DNA of 64,000 nucleotides from assembly GCA_037447655.1 (NCBI GenBank), contig JBBHKE010000281.1, forward strand, positions 153,390-217,389. Direction: 5' to 3'. Origin of the DNA: Zygnema cylindricum. Lineage: Eukaryota; Streptophyta; Zygnematophyceae; Zygnematales; Zygnemataceae. The notes under the pieces are model-generated. The model had not been told where the DNA came from, did not search any database, and worked only from the letters and a program-made list of their open reading frames with translations. The first letter of the stretch is position 1. Every line of letters starts with the position of its first letter. The position numbers were made by a program, and so were the translations under genes. This document shows positions 9,990-21,271 of the stretch, piece by piece.

Positions 9990-10406
9990 ATGGCTTCCCT
10001 CGCCCTCTCCCCCTGCCTTTCCCTCTCTCCCTCCCTCTCCCTCTCCTCCTCTTCCTTCGCTCCCCGCTCCGTCAGCCGCCAGTTCCGTGTCGCTTCCGTT
10101 CAGTCCCGCGTTTCCATGAACCACAAGGTGACGTTGCAGACGCCCTCGGGTGACGTCGACCTGCGCGTCCCGGACAACGAGTACATCCTGGAGGCCGCGG
10201 AGAACGCGGGCCTCGATCTGCCGTCCAGCTGTCGCGCAGGCGCGTGCTCGGCATGCGCTGCCAAAATCGTATCCGGCAAAGTCGACCAATCCGAGCAGTC
10301 GTACCTCGACGAAGACCAGATGAAGGCGGGATTCGTGCTGACGTGTATGGCGTATCCTAAGTCGGACCTCGTGCTCAAAACGCATCAGGAGGACTCTCTC
10401 TATTAG
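9990..10406 (+). CDS. Plastid [2Fe-2S] ferredoxin precursor
   Basis: An intronless 138-residue precursor. Residues 1 to about 42 are rich in Ser, Leu, Pro and Arg with almost no acidic residues, a typical chloroplast transit peptide. The mature domain starts around MNHKVTL and has the plant-type cluster motif CRAGACSAC (Cys81, Cys86, Cys89) with the fourth ligand Cys119 after 29 residues, giving the canonical CX4CX2CX29C. The C-terminus KTHQEDSLY matches the family ending. It would shuttle electrons from photosystem I, or in non-green plastids from NADPH via FNR, to acceptors such as nitrite reductase. [13 protein letters not shown] and the Lys/Leu-rich end differ from typical leaf ferredoxins, so an alternative or root-type isoform is possible. 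The upstream frame is open but has no in-frame ATG. The coding region is visibly more GC-rich than its surroundings. Confidence 0.93.
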   Translation: MASLALSPCLSLSPSLSLSSSSFAPRSVSRQFRVASVQSRVSMNHKVTLQTPSGDVDLRVPDNEYILEAAENAGLDLPSSCRAGACSACAAKIVSGKVDQSEQSYLDEDQMKAGFVLTCMAYPKSDLVLKTHQEDSLY

Positions 10407-13199
10407 GGAGAGGGAATAGGACGGGAGTTTCTGGTGAGAAAAGGAGAGAGGGAGAGAGCTGGAGGAGGAAGGAAGGGAGGGCAGAAAAGAAGAAAGACGA
10501 GGGAAGAGGAGAGAGGAGAAAGATTGAGGAAGGAGGAGGAAGGAAAGTAGTGGCATAGGTTTGAGTTGGTAGATTTGAAGAGAGGATAATGTTTTTCTTT
10601 CCTGTTTTTTTAAAGGATTCTTGGAGATGTGGTAGGCTTCTCTGAGGTTCTTTGAAGAGGCGAGAGTTCTTGTTTCATTTTAGAGGCACTTAGAAATTTG
10701 ACGGTGAAGAAAGGGGAAAAGTTGGGTTTGTTAGACAAAATGGCGGTAATTAGGCACATTGCCGCACATTTTTTTTTTTTTTTTTTGGGAAAGAGAACAA
10801 AATTACAGGCAGTTTTAATTTGCCGTGATTGAGTTTGTGTGAGTGTGACATTTTAAAAATGGATGAACTCTTCTTTCTTTTTTAGGAAGGTTTTCATGGC
10901 CCTCTGTCTGTATGGATGGGGAAAGGTAAATACAAATATGAGAAGTTAAACGTAAAGATATGTTGCACCTTGTCTAACTTGTTGCGTACGGAAAGGAAAC
11001 ATAGTGTAAGAGAGGTGAAGGAAACCTTCGATTTTCAACTATTACATTGTCGTTGTTATTCATGCTTATGTTTTAGTAATGCATAGGGATACCATCACAG
11101 AAGCTGTTAGACTTGATATATTTTTATATTCGAACTTCTAATCATCGTCTACACTACGAAGTAATTCATTTTGAAATCGGATTCTTGTATGTGAGATCGT
11201 AGGTGTTAGACATGAAAATGTCTAGGTGAAGGTTATTATTGCATTTTTCAAAGAGACTTTGAGGTTTTTTAGTTATTTGTTGAATCAAAGGTTTAAGGCT
11301 GGAGATACTGTCCTTTATATTATGATTGCGTTACGTTTACTGGACAGTATTTCCATTTTTTTCATCTTAGGGGCTGCGAAGGGTTAGAAGTATGGAGAGG
11401 GGATCTGGGAGATTTACCGAAACGAATGGGTTTTATTATGAAATCTGCAAAGTCAGGCAGTTCTTTCTCATCACCTGTTTCTCAAGAACTTGACAGAAAT
11501 TAGGGTTTGCCTGGTTTCTCTTGGTTTTGACACATACTACACCGCCAATCGTTATTAGCGTGTAAGTTTTTTTTAGCGTATACGAATAATTAGCGTGGTT
11601 TACGCTAATTGGGAATTTGAAAATTTTCGAAGAAACCGTCTATTCTAATTAGGAATTAGGGTTTTTTTAAATAGTGTGGATAATTCTATTTGAGAATAAA
11701 AAAAAAAAAAGCGGGACGGAATTAGCGTACACAACGCTAATAACGATTGGCGGTGTAGTGGATACTTGACACGGTTTAGAATGTTTTGCTACCGGAATGT
11801 TTCATTTGTCGTCTATTAGAAAAGTTTCTACATGGTTTTCCGTCCGGTACTTGCATAACTAATACCTTGGCAAATAATGTGTTCAACGTTATTCTAATTT
11901 TCCTTAGAAAAGGGCTTGTTAAATAGGTACAGCAAAGTTGTTTATAACAGTAGCTATTCAACATTATATTGGATTTAATACGATAATAGTTCCAAAATGA
12001 CAGAACGTCCTCGCTTTCCTGACTGTTACTTCTGCACCAATATGGTGCTGGCTTTTTGATATGGGGACATTTTGTCAAAGTAGTAAGATGGACCTTGACC
12101 ATCATCGATCTAATATACTTTCTGAGCAGTACTATGGACAAAAGATACACTTTTGTGGATTTTAGCTATTTTTCCGTAACAGTCACATACAGGGTTGAAG
12201 GGCTATACTTGATAGTTGATCTTACATGCATCAGGTATGGATATGCTGCCCAATGTCATCAGGGTAATAAATGACAATTTGGCCGATTTTTTTCTTTACA
12301 GAAATCATATATTAATATTAATGACAGTTTTTGAGTCACTGATCAGAACATAATTCAGTAGCATTGAGACTGAATTCGCTCTGAACACTAAAAATTCTAA
12401 CAGCTAGGTATAAGCTTTTATAAATCAGGAAGTATTGTGTACTGTATGTAAAGGTAATTCACAACACTACAATGTTCACATCGGATATGACCGTAACCTT
12501 TTATTCCATTTACGTGTAGACACATGCTGGGATTCCACCCTATTAGCCTTTGTCACCCAGCTTTTAAACTATTTACTGTGAATGAATCAATAGCGTTTTT
12601 TCTGGCAATGGAGTGGGCTTTCCATCAACGCTGTTCACGTCTATAACTTCAATAACAATCTATGATTGTGCAGCTGAAAAAAATGATTTAGGTATGCGCC
12701 CCAAAAGTTGCACTATCCCATTTATTCCAAATTTCTGTGCAAACGTGTATCTACAAGACATGTAACTAAGGAACGTTAAGCATAGACAGACTCAAATTAC
12801 CGCATCCATTCCATGCCACCCAACACTACGTCTTGGTTGTTTCAAAAAGCATAGAGAACAGTAGGGCACGAATGCAAATGAGCCTCGACCAACACCATCA
12901 GGATTGTCACATTTGCCAATGTATGTATGCCCTCAGCCTTGCCCAAAAATAATAGATTAAGGCCAATACAAAGAAAAAACTGAAAAGATCACTCAGAAGA
13001 TTCTAGAGGAACCGGACGAACTATTTCTTCCAAAAGGATAACAAGTTTAACATAATCCAAAGAATCTTCACAGTAGTTCGACATTGTCTTCCGGCAAAAA
13101 ATACCGTGCCCTCGTCAACATTTCTTACAACATGCAAGCTCTCACATAGTAAAAGACGAGAGAGAGGAGGAAAAACAATTTTCCGGATTCAAATTTCAT
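10407..13199. other. Convergent intergenic region between ferredoxin and the LisH-WD40 gene
   Basis: The ferredoxin 3' UTR begins here with a purine-rich stretch (10430-10550), and the LisH-WD40 gene ends at the right edge from the opposite strand. A 216-bp MITE sits at 11540-11755. I see no other gene; the small frames near 11780-12280 lack any recognisable feature. Confidence 0.6.
11540..11755. mobile_element. Stowaway-like MITE with 22-bp perfect TIRs
   Basis: Both ends read CACCGCCAATCGTTATTAGC inward, identical over about 22 bp, and TA dinucleotides flank the element at 11538-11539 and 11756-11757. No coding capacity. TA target duplication and short size point to the Tc1/mariner-related class. 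Confidence 0.85.
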
Positions 13200-16100
13200 C
13201 TAGCTTTCATCATCCTGCACTAAAGGACGAGACTCGTCGTACCACCAAGTTTTAATTGTGGAATCATGGGAACAACTGCAACACAAGTTCCACCTCCAAT
13301 GTAAGTCACCTCTGTTTAGTAAAAAAAATTGTCAAAAAAAACAGTCATTTTACGTTTTCAGCAAGCAATCTTTCCCAATTTTTTCAAGTAAACAATCTTT
13401 TCAAGAAAACAGCCGTTTACAACTATCAACCTTTATACGTAAACAATTTCCCAGATACACAATATTTTTACGTGAACAATCTTTCAAGCAAACATCTTTC
13501 AAATAAACAACCTTTAACAATCTTTAAGTAAATAATAATTTTCATTTAACAGGCTTTAGAAAAAAAAACATTTTTTCAAGCAAATAACCTTTCAACTAAA
13601 CAATATTTTTTGAAATCTTTTGAGGAAAAAAAGTGCAGTAATTGGGCACCTGGCGAGGAGACTCTGGTTGCTGTTCCAAATGGCGCGGTAAACGGTTCCC
13701 CGGTGTCCCTCCTCCCCACAGCTTCCCAAACGCTGGAGGACTTCCCCAGTCGCCGCACTCCATATATAAACCAGTCCATCCTACAAGGGCAAAAACCCCA
13801 GAATTGAACAAAAACAAACAAAGATGAAAAACAACTTACCAGAAACATATATACACACAAAACTAGTGCAACTAGGAATAAGGGTTTGAGCACTTCAATT
13901 ATGATGGACATGCAGTAAGGCAGACGATAGACTTCTCAAACGTGGAAGACAATTAGGAAAGTCTGTATATAATATTGCCATCATTAATCATACATGAGTG
14001 ACATTCGCAGAATAGAAATGTTAGCATAACTTTTTGTTCGAGATATACATAGAGAACTCTGTTTTCATATTTGAAAGAAAAGGGTGAAAGTCAGCATCTA
14101 AAAGGTTGACAGTTAACTGTGAGAGACATAAAATATAATTTACAATATGTTCTAAGAACACACGTGTGAAACCGAGATTCTCCCTTCGAAACATCAAGTG
14201 GACAAAGTCCAAGGATGGATGGAATGACAGGAACATCTTTACGTCTACTCCCTTACTTTTCCCCAAAATCTCAACAGAACTTACAGAAAAAAAATCAAAT
14301 AAATTACTACAGAAATGTAGGGCAAAATCATGAAGGAAAAATATCGTTAAAGGAACGATGGAGAAAAATTCCATGCGTCGGAAACATCTCAAACCAACAA
14401 TGAGCATGTCAAAGAGGTGGAGAGAGTAGCTCACCTCGGATCCTCCCACAATGAGGTCTTCATTTGGACCAAATTCTGCGCGAACAAAATTCTTGCTCGT
14501 GTTTTGATGACCTTTGAACCGCTGGATTGGCCTCGCCTGAATTTCCCAAGAATCAAGCGTCAGATGAAAGGAACTTTTCCAAATTGGCTATTCCAGTTCC
14601 TAGTCTGTTTATGAGAGAGAAACCCATATAACTAAAACATTCACTTACTGTTTGCCGTACTCGAAAAAGCATGAAGCGTCAGGTGAAAGTCAATTGTTCA
14701 CTATTAGTGAATCTACTTACCAGTATGGCTATGGAAGAAACCCATATACCCAAAGCTTTCACTTTGTTTTCGACGTACTCCGAAAAAGAGTTACACATCA
14801 TATGACAATAAATTTTTCACTGCTAACCATTTTAATTACCTTCCATGGAAGAAACCCATGTACCTATAAATTTCACTTGATTTCACTTTAGTTGATGCTA
14901 TATTCCTAAAGAAAAAATTGTTGTCCCCGAGATCTGCTGCAGATTTTTGCCCAAGTTTTAAATATTCCTCGAAAGAATACAATCACAAGAAAATGCCACA
15001 AAATAGGAGTATGCATATGGCTAACAGTTGCAGGTTATTTACAATTTTGTAGAAAAATAGTTGGTTCAGTAGTATGTTTACAGGGTTGCATAACGAGCTC
15101 ATGGACTAATCCAAATAGGTGCATTGCTTTCCAGCCTATGCTAGTATGGAGAGAGAAAGCGAGAAAGCATACCAAACGCAAGTCCCACAGCCGATTAGAG
15201 TTGTCCTTAGAACCGCTCAATAAGAGGCTTCCACTGCGGTTCATTTCCACCGAAGTCACCTCTGCACCACAGAAGAGAGGGAGAGGCAGGACGAGGAAAT
15301 AGAAAAGGGAGGGGAAAGGGCCTTCATACCATTATCCAAAATAAACTAGTGAAAAAAATTACGAGTATTAATGTTTTAAATTCGAAAGTATCAGTTTGTA
15401 CGCAGTACAATCTTTAGAAAAATATGAGAGTAAAGGAGAGGTGTTGAAAGACAAAATTAATTGAAAAAAAAAATCATTCTTACGCAGTTTGTACGAAATA
15501 AAAAAACTTATTTCAAACTGCTCTGACATGCTGACAATCACGGACACAAGATTACGCAGCACTCTTGTTCAAAAATTTCACTTTTCAAAACACAAACTCA
15601 ATTTATTTTAAATTTCGAACGACACCATACTTTATTTTTGAGTACGGACTTTTCATTCACTGAAACAAACTGCTTAGAAGCGTCCTATTCTCCCCTACCG
15701 AAATCCAGCTCTCTCCCGCTCACATTCCTTTGGCCTCTCACCAACTACTCCCAAAACCACTATTCCAAGTATCTTACTTCTCTTCTTCCTTCCCATCTCT
15801 ATCTTTCACCCAGGATCGTTGAAATTCCTTCAAAAAATTGTCCGATCACTCATCAACTCTTTGTAAAATGAATCTGAAGGGTTATCCATTATCCCTGTAA
15901 AAACATAAGTGCTCACCTCCTAAGTGAGAACTTAGCGTTTTAATACAAATCCCACTTGCTAAATCCCAGAAACGAATTGTACTGTCCTTAGAGGCGCTCA
16001 CTGCCAAATTTCCTCTAGCAGAAAGAGTTACTCGGGCCACACTTCCACTGTGACCCCTCAAAGTCCGCAATAAAGCTCCTGTGGCGACATCCCAAAGCCT

Positions 16101-19100
16101 CACTGTTTTGTCGTATCCTCCACTCGCCACCATTCCCTGTCTTTCCCCGAAACAAGAGCTGTGAGAGTATGTCAGGCAAAAGCTGTGTAGAGATATCAGA
16201 GAAATGTAGAGATGTGTAGAGATGTCAGAAATGTGAGGGATGCGAGAGACGCGAGGGATGTGAGCAATGTGAGAGATGTATGAAATGTCGGATGTGAGAT
16301 GTGGGACATGAGGGAGCTGTCAGAGACGCAGGTGTAAACCTTTCATTCATGTTAGAGTTCATAAGACTGTTTCGCTCGGGTTTTTTTTATTTTGACCCAA
16401 TAGCATAGAATAATGACAATAATTTCAATTAGTAGCAATAAAGGAGCACGTCATCCAACCTTGAATAAGCTTTATTGATGGTGAAGCCGGATCTACACTT
16501 ATAATTTACTAAAAAAAAAATGTGCAGTAAAACAGGATACGGATAATAGGCTATAATAGCAATGAAATGTGCGAGGAGAGAGTTGCGATGCTAGAGGGGA
16601 GAGAACACACATTTGCCGGATGAAATTTGACGCTGTAAACATCACCCTCATGGCCATTTAAGGTCGATACGGAGGTCTGGGGATCCTCTGGACTGCTGTC
16701 ATCAACTCTCAGAGCTCGTAAATCCCAGATCTGCAAAAAACATCCTTTCCCAAACCACCATCCTTGTAGATGTGAATCAAAAGTTCGAAAATATCGTGCA
16801 GAAATTTTCCACCATATAATTTATTGTGACCCCCCCATGAAATTCTGCACAAAAGTCCCAGCGGATGAAATTTTCACAGCTACTTTCCACAAAGTTGAAA
16901 GGAATGTCCTTTCCAAACATTTGTAATGTCACATCAGAACAAAACACCTACCACTTCCATATCCTCTCCTCTTTGCTTACCCACACACAAATACAGAGTA
17001 ATGGTGTAAATTTATTACTGCCAATACTGGCGAGTAATCATAGTAATTGTACAGAAAATGACACAAATTGTACAGTTTTCAGTGCGGTTACTGGCCAGTA
17101 CTGTGAGTAATACCATACATACAGTGGCCCTACTACCCTCTCTAAAAAGTTACAATCGGCGAACGCTAGAAGAAACGAGGCACAAAAATGTGTGTGAGGG
17201 AGGGAGAGGGGGAGGAAGAGAGGGAGGGGGAGGGGAGGGAGAGAGAGTCAGTGAGGGAGACAGGGAGGGAGACGGGGAGGGAGAGGGAGCGGGAGTCAGA
17301 GAGGGAGACGGAGTGTGAGCCAGAGAGGGAGAGGAAGAGAAAAGGAGAGAAAGTGATGGGAGAGAGACGACGACACTATCCTGCTTGATTTGGATTGTCC
17401 TTTAGAGAGCGCAAAAAAAGGCCCCACCTTTATAGTGGAGTCCCCTGAAGCACTGGCCGCCATATCTCCAGCTGAGTTGCTGGACACATCCCAAATGCGA
17501 GAACTGTGTCCTGACAGCACTCCAAGACAAAAATCCTCCTCCACTCGCCAGACACGAAGAGTGTTGTCACTGTCACCCACGTCATCAACATCAACCGGAG
17601 TAAGTTTGCAGGAGAGCCTATGAATTGCATCATTCATACAGTAAAAATAATGCAGAAATTGATGCCAGTGTAGAGAGTAACGAGGCAACATTAGTGCGGA
17701 AAATAACACAGCAGAAATTGACGCATCGCCGTTACTGCAAAAAACAACACTGCGGAAAGCAGTAATGCAAAAAGTAACGCAACAGATATTGATTCATCAT
17801 TGTTACAGAAAATGATTATGCAGAAGTGCATTTACAAAATGCAGAAGTTCGGTTACTGCAAAGGCCTCACCTAGAGCCAGAAATTAACATTGTGCCATCC
17901 TCACCCACGAAGTCAATACACCTGCCCGTTTCCCATTTGCGAACACTCAAGTGCATGTCAGTCAAAAACCTTGTCATAAAAACAAAAGCAACAGTTTACC
18001 AAAAAAAATCGGTATCACAAATCCGGCTGGTGAGGGATATGGTGAAGAAAAAACGCACTTGACATTCTCCCGATGTCCACGAAACGTTGTCTTGTTTGCG
18101 TTAGGCAGAAGAAAGCAGGTATAGTCCTCCATCAGACTGCGCCACGTCAGAGAATCGTGTCACTACATCAACTACCACTAAAGAAGTACACCACCCATCG
18201 CTATTAGAGTTAGTGAACTATTAGTGTTGACACTTAATTAGATTAAGTACACTAAATTATATTCTCCCACGTGGCTAATTCTGGACCACTTAACTAAATG
18301 GTGTTATTAACACTAATTTATGATTTGGGTCAAAAAAACACTCACTCGAATTAGAGTGATTAACTCTAATAGCGATGGCCAGTGTAGTATACTGGTTATA
18401 TACTACTTAGTTTGCCATGGCCCGTCGTCTGTCCAATGAGGCTCACGTGGCGATTCGAGGAAGAACTCGAGGGTGGTAGCGGCTCCCCTCTATCTGATAA
18501 CACACCGCCTGGCCCAGAAGTTGGACCAATCGCTGGGGCGGAACTTGTTGGAGGGGACCTGCATACAAACTCTCTCACCTATCCCTTAGGGACAAACTTC
18601 CCAATTTCAAAAAAAGAAAGAACTCAACCACAGGAATTAAGGCCCAAGTGAAATAGGATTTTTTTCTGACTGGTGCATGCAAACCTATCGCGTTTCTGCC
18701 TAAAAAAGACCTCCACCACAGACAAGAGGACCCGAGGGAAGGAGACTTTGTTTCTTACCGGTGAGCGTATCACTGCCCAGTTCCAGCATGCCTGCCAAGT
18801 GCTCCACCAGCTTCTCTCTGCATCCCCCAAACAGAACGATTTCAAACTTCTTAATGACCGTAGACAACCCCTCGCCTGGTAACTAAAATTTTCCTCGATG
18901 ACGCCATTCTAATCATTCGGCTCATCCTAGTACTACATATGAAGGACCGCTTCCAATACTTGAAACGAGTCTTTTTGGAACCACAACAATTGATGTATCC
19001 CAATTTATAACAATGAGGCTGCACCAGGAGTATTGTTACGTGAGAAAAAATTCCATATTATGTACACCGTTGTGCACATTACAATGGCACTTTGATCGAT

Positions 19101-20951
19101 ACGGATTCATTTTGTGATTGAAAGCAGTATGTCCTTACTTAAAGACAGTGGGATCACTAATAGTGGTGAGGTGTGTACCGTGATGCTGCAACGCCCTCCC
19201 ACTGTTTGAAAGCAGGTGCCTCCTGCACAGCCCGACAGGTGAGGAGGTAACAGAGCTCACGAAACTCCCCCTGAGGAGCCACCTGAAGCTCCAGTGGTTT
19301 CAGTCGCTTACTTAACAAAGTAAAGGCCTGAAACCCGCCTCACCCACCACAAGGACACTATTCATGAAAGCTTTTCGGACATATCCAGGCAATCATGATA
19401 CATGAACTAATCTTGGAAAGTCTCAAAAAACTTCTCAGAAAGCTCCTTGATCAAAGGTCAAGTTAAGAAGCCTCAGAGCAAAGCAAATGTGATCACCTTT
19501 TGAAAATCCATTTGCTCAATGAGCTCCAGATAGTGCTGACGATAAACGCTGTACTGAAGTTGTGCGTTCTCTCGCAGAGCTGCATTTTGCACCAGCTTGT
19601 CAACTTCTGTCCAGTCTCCATCTGCAATAAAAACTCCAAAAAATTCAAGCCGGTTCATACAGGGCAAGGACGCCGATGAAGAGGTGAATTTAAAAACAAA
19701 TTAAAACAACAAAATTGGACATGTGATGAGCTTTATGCCCCACTTAATGGCCAATTTTAAGATGTAAAAGTTTATAATACAAATGTTTAGAATCTTCTTC
19801 GAATATATATAAACATTTCTACAATAGTACATGCAAATGGACAACCAGGAAAAGGAGTTTGAATATGTAGGTTTGAAGCTCTTAAATACCAATTTTACTA
19901 TAGTCACCTGGTGAAAAATTGCTAAAAGTGTTAACATTCAAAACTGTAGATTTTCGAGCGGAAAGAACACACGTGGGTTTGTGGATTTTACTCAAAGAGC
20001 TAAAATAGTCATACAATTCACTGTGTTGTGCTATCCCAAGCTATGAAGAAAAAATCGTATATCCAATAAATAATGGTCACAAAATAAGTAACCCTTAAAA
20101 AAAGGATGCAGAACCATGGCCACAATGCCAGGTCCTAGGACCTAAGAGGATCCAAACAAACAACCTCGTACAAAAGTTGAATGCATCACGGAATGGTAGC
20201 AAGAAAAAAATAGAAAACGGTAAGAAACTGAATAAGTGGAATCCTTTCTCTTTCCTTTTATTTTTCTAGGCCATTGACTCTCTAACTCATAAACTCAAAC
20301 CTGTTTAATCAAATTTCGTCAAATTGTGACAAAAGTTACCGACAAATTTGGGATTGGCAACAACGGCAAAACAACAAGCAAAGGTTAGCTTTTCCAATAA
20401 TCACACATTTGCTTGTTATTTGAAATGACACTTGAATGAAAGGAGAGAGAGAGTAAGTAGGACTAGACGGACGGATTTCTGATAATACGGGTCAACTAAG
20501 GAGTGAAGCTAAAGAAAACGAGTAGCATAAAGTTGAGACGGGGCCAGGAAGACTGAAACAAGGCTTAAAAAAAATATGACGAATACGAGATAAAAAACAG
20601 CAACAAGCGGCAACAACACTTAAACACGCCAGTGACGGATTAAGCGAGTCATGTCAACTAACCTAATAGTGCCTTCCTCAGGTGTCTGAACTGATCCTCA
20701 AGATGATGGTGAGCGGTAACCCTGAGATCCGCCTCATCTTGTAGAGTGTTAGCGGCGGCATTCAAGCCCTCGTCCCGCAGATACTGCATGACGATTCGCA
20801 GTACGTCACGTCGCATGGCGGGCGCCTGCATGTCAAAAACCCTAGGATCCACGCCCGCTGAGCGCTTCACAGGGCCTGCTGGACCACCTGCCAGACGGGC
20901 GCGCTCCAGCAAGGCCAGGTCTCCAGACGCATTGTCTCCGCTGCTATCCAT
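13200..20951 (-). CDS. LisH-CTLH-WD40 repeat protein, 14 exons
   Basis: Start ATG at 20951, stop TAG at 13202-13200. Exons in transcription order: 20951-20663, 19621-19497, 19327-19179, 18817-18759, 18558-18447, 18136-18059, 17923-17871, 17569-17428, 16730-16611, 16136-15917, 15261-15173, 14536-14435, 13780-13650, 13275-13200. All junctions are GT/AG and phases agree except exon 7. The product is about 580 residues: a Gly/Ala N-terminus, LisH near 47-75 (RIVMQYLRDEGLNAAANTL), a CTLH-like helical region (DGDWTEVDKLV; LKPLELQVAPQGEFRELCYL), then about seven WD40 repeats, for example GHRENVK, GHSSRIWDV, GHEGDVYSVKF, GHSGSVARVTL, GHQNTSKNFVRAEFG and GHRGTVYRAIWN, ending TIKTWWYDES. LisH/CTLH proteins dimerise and act as scaffolds, often in ubiquitin ligase or transcription complexes. 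I cannot name the orthologue. Exon 7 has two extra bases (TTTCTCTGGC) that break the frame before SDNTLRVW: an error, a pseudogenising indel, or an unseen splice variant. Confidence 0.85.
17190..17350 (+). repeat. Purine-rich GGGA/GAGA tract in WD40 gene intron 8
   Basis: An imperfect GGGAGAG-type tract, pyrimidine-rich on the sense strand of the WD40 gene, about 80 bp after the donor of exon 8. Confidence 0.8.
18189..18384. mobile_element. Stowaway-like MITE in intron 5 of the LisH-WD40 gene
   Basis: 196 bp flanked by TA (18187-18188 and 18385-18386). The TIRs agree at 21 of 24 positions, sharing CCATCGCTATTAGAGTTA. Same family as the 11540 element but a different subfamily. It lies between exon 6 (ends 18136) and exon 5 (begins 18447). 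Confidence 0.8.
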
Positions 20952-21271
20952 GGCCGAGCAGAGAGAGAGAGAGGAGGGGGGGAGATGGAGAGCACCCAAA
21001 GAGCGCACTTCACCGTACTGTTGTGATTCACTATTCAAAAGTACGAAAACGGGCAGAAATGCTATATCATCCCATACTTTATGAGTATTAAACGGGTTTT
21101 TCTCGTATACTACGCGTATAGTATCGAGTATCCAGATATAAGTCATATAACCTTTTCATACCTTTCCGCACTTTAAAACTATGTTGTGAATGCAGATGAA
21201 ATTTGGAAACCTTTCCCTCACAGCTGCAATACTACAGTCTTCATTGTCCGCAGCAGTGACCACTGGCAGCC
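20952..21271. promoter_or_regulatory. 320-bp divergent promoter between LisH-WD40 and PheRS alpha
   Basis: The two ATGs (20951 minus, 21272 plus) are separated by 320 bp that must contain both promoters and both leaders. The middle is AT-rich with near-palindromic TACTACGCGTATAGTATCGAG around 21107-21127. No clear canonical TATA box is placed for either gene. Confidence 0.6.

Noticed and set aside
9744-10556. 270-codon frame on the minus strand opposite ferredoxin
   Set aside because: Shadow of the GC-rich ferredoxin gene and its pyrimidine-rich leader; composition is low-complexity Ser/Pro/Arg/Gly and no motif is seen.
15638-15871. 77-codon plus-strand frame in the WD40 gene region
   Set aside because: Lies within an intron of the minus-strand gene, no motif, no neighbouring splice pattern.
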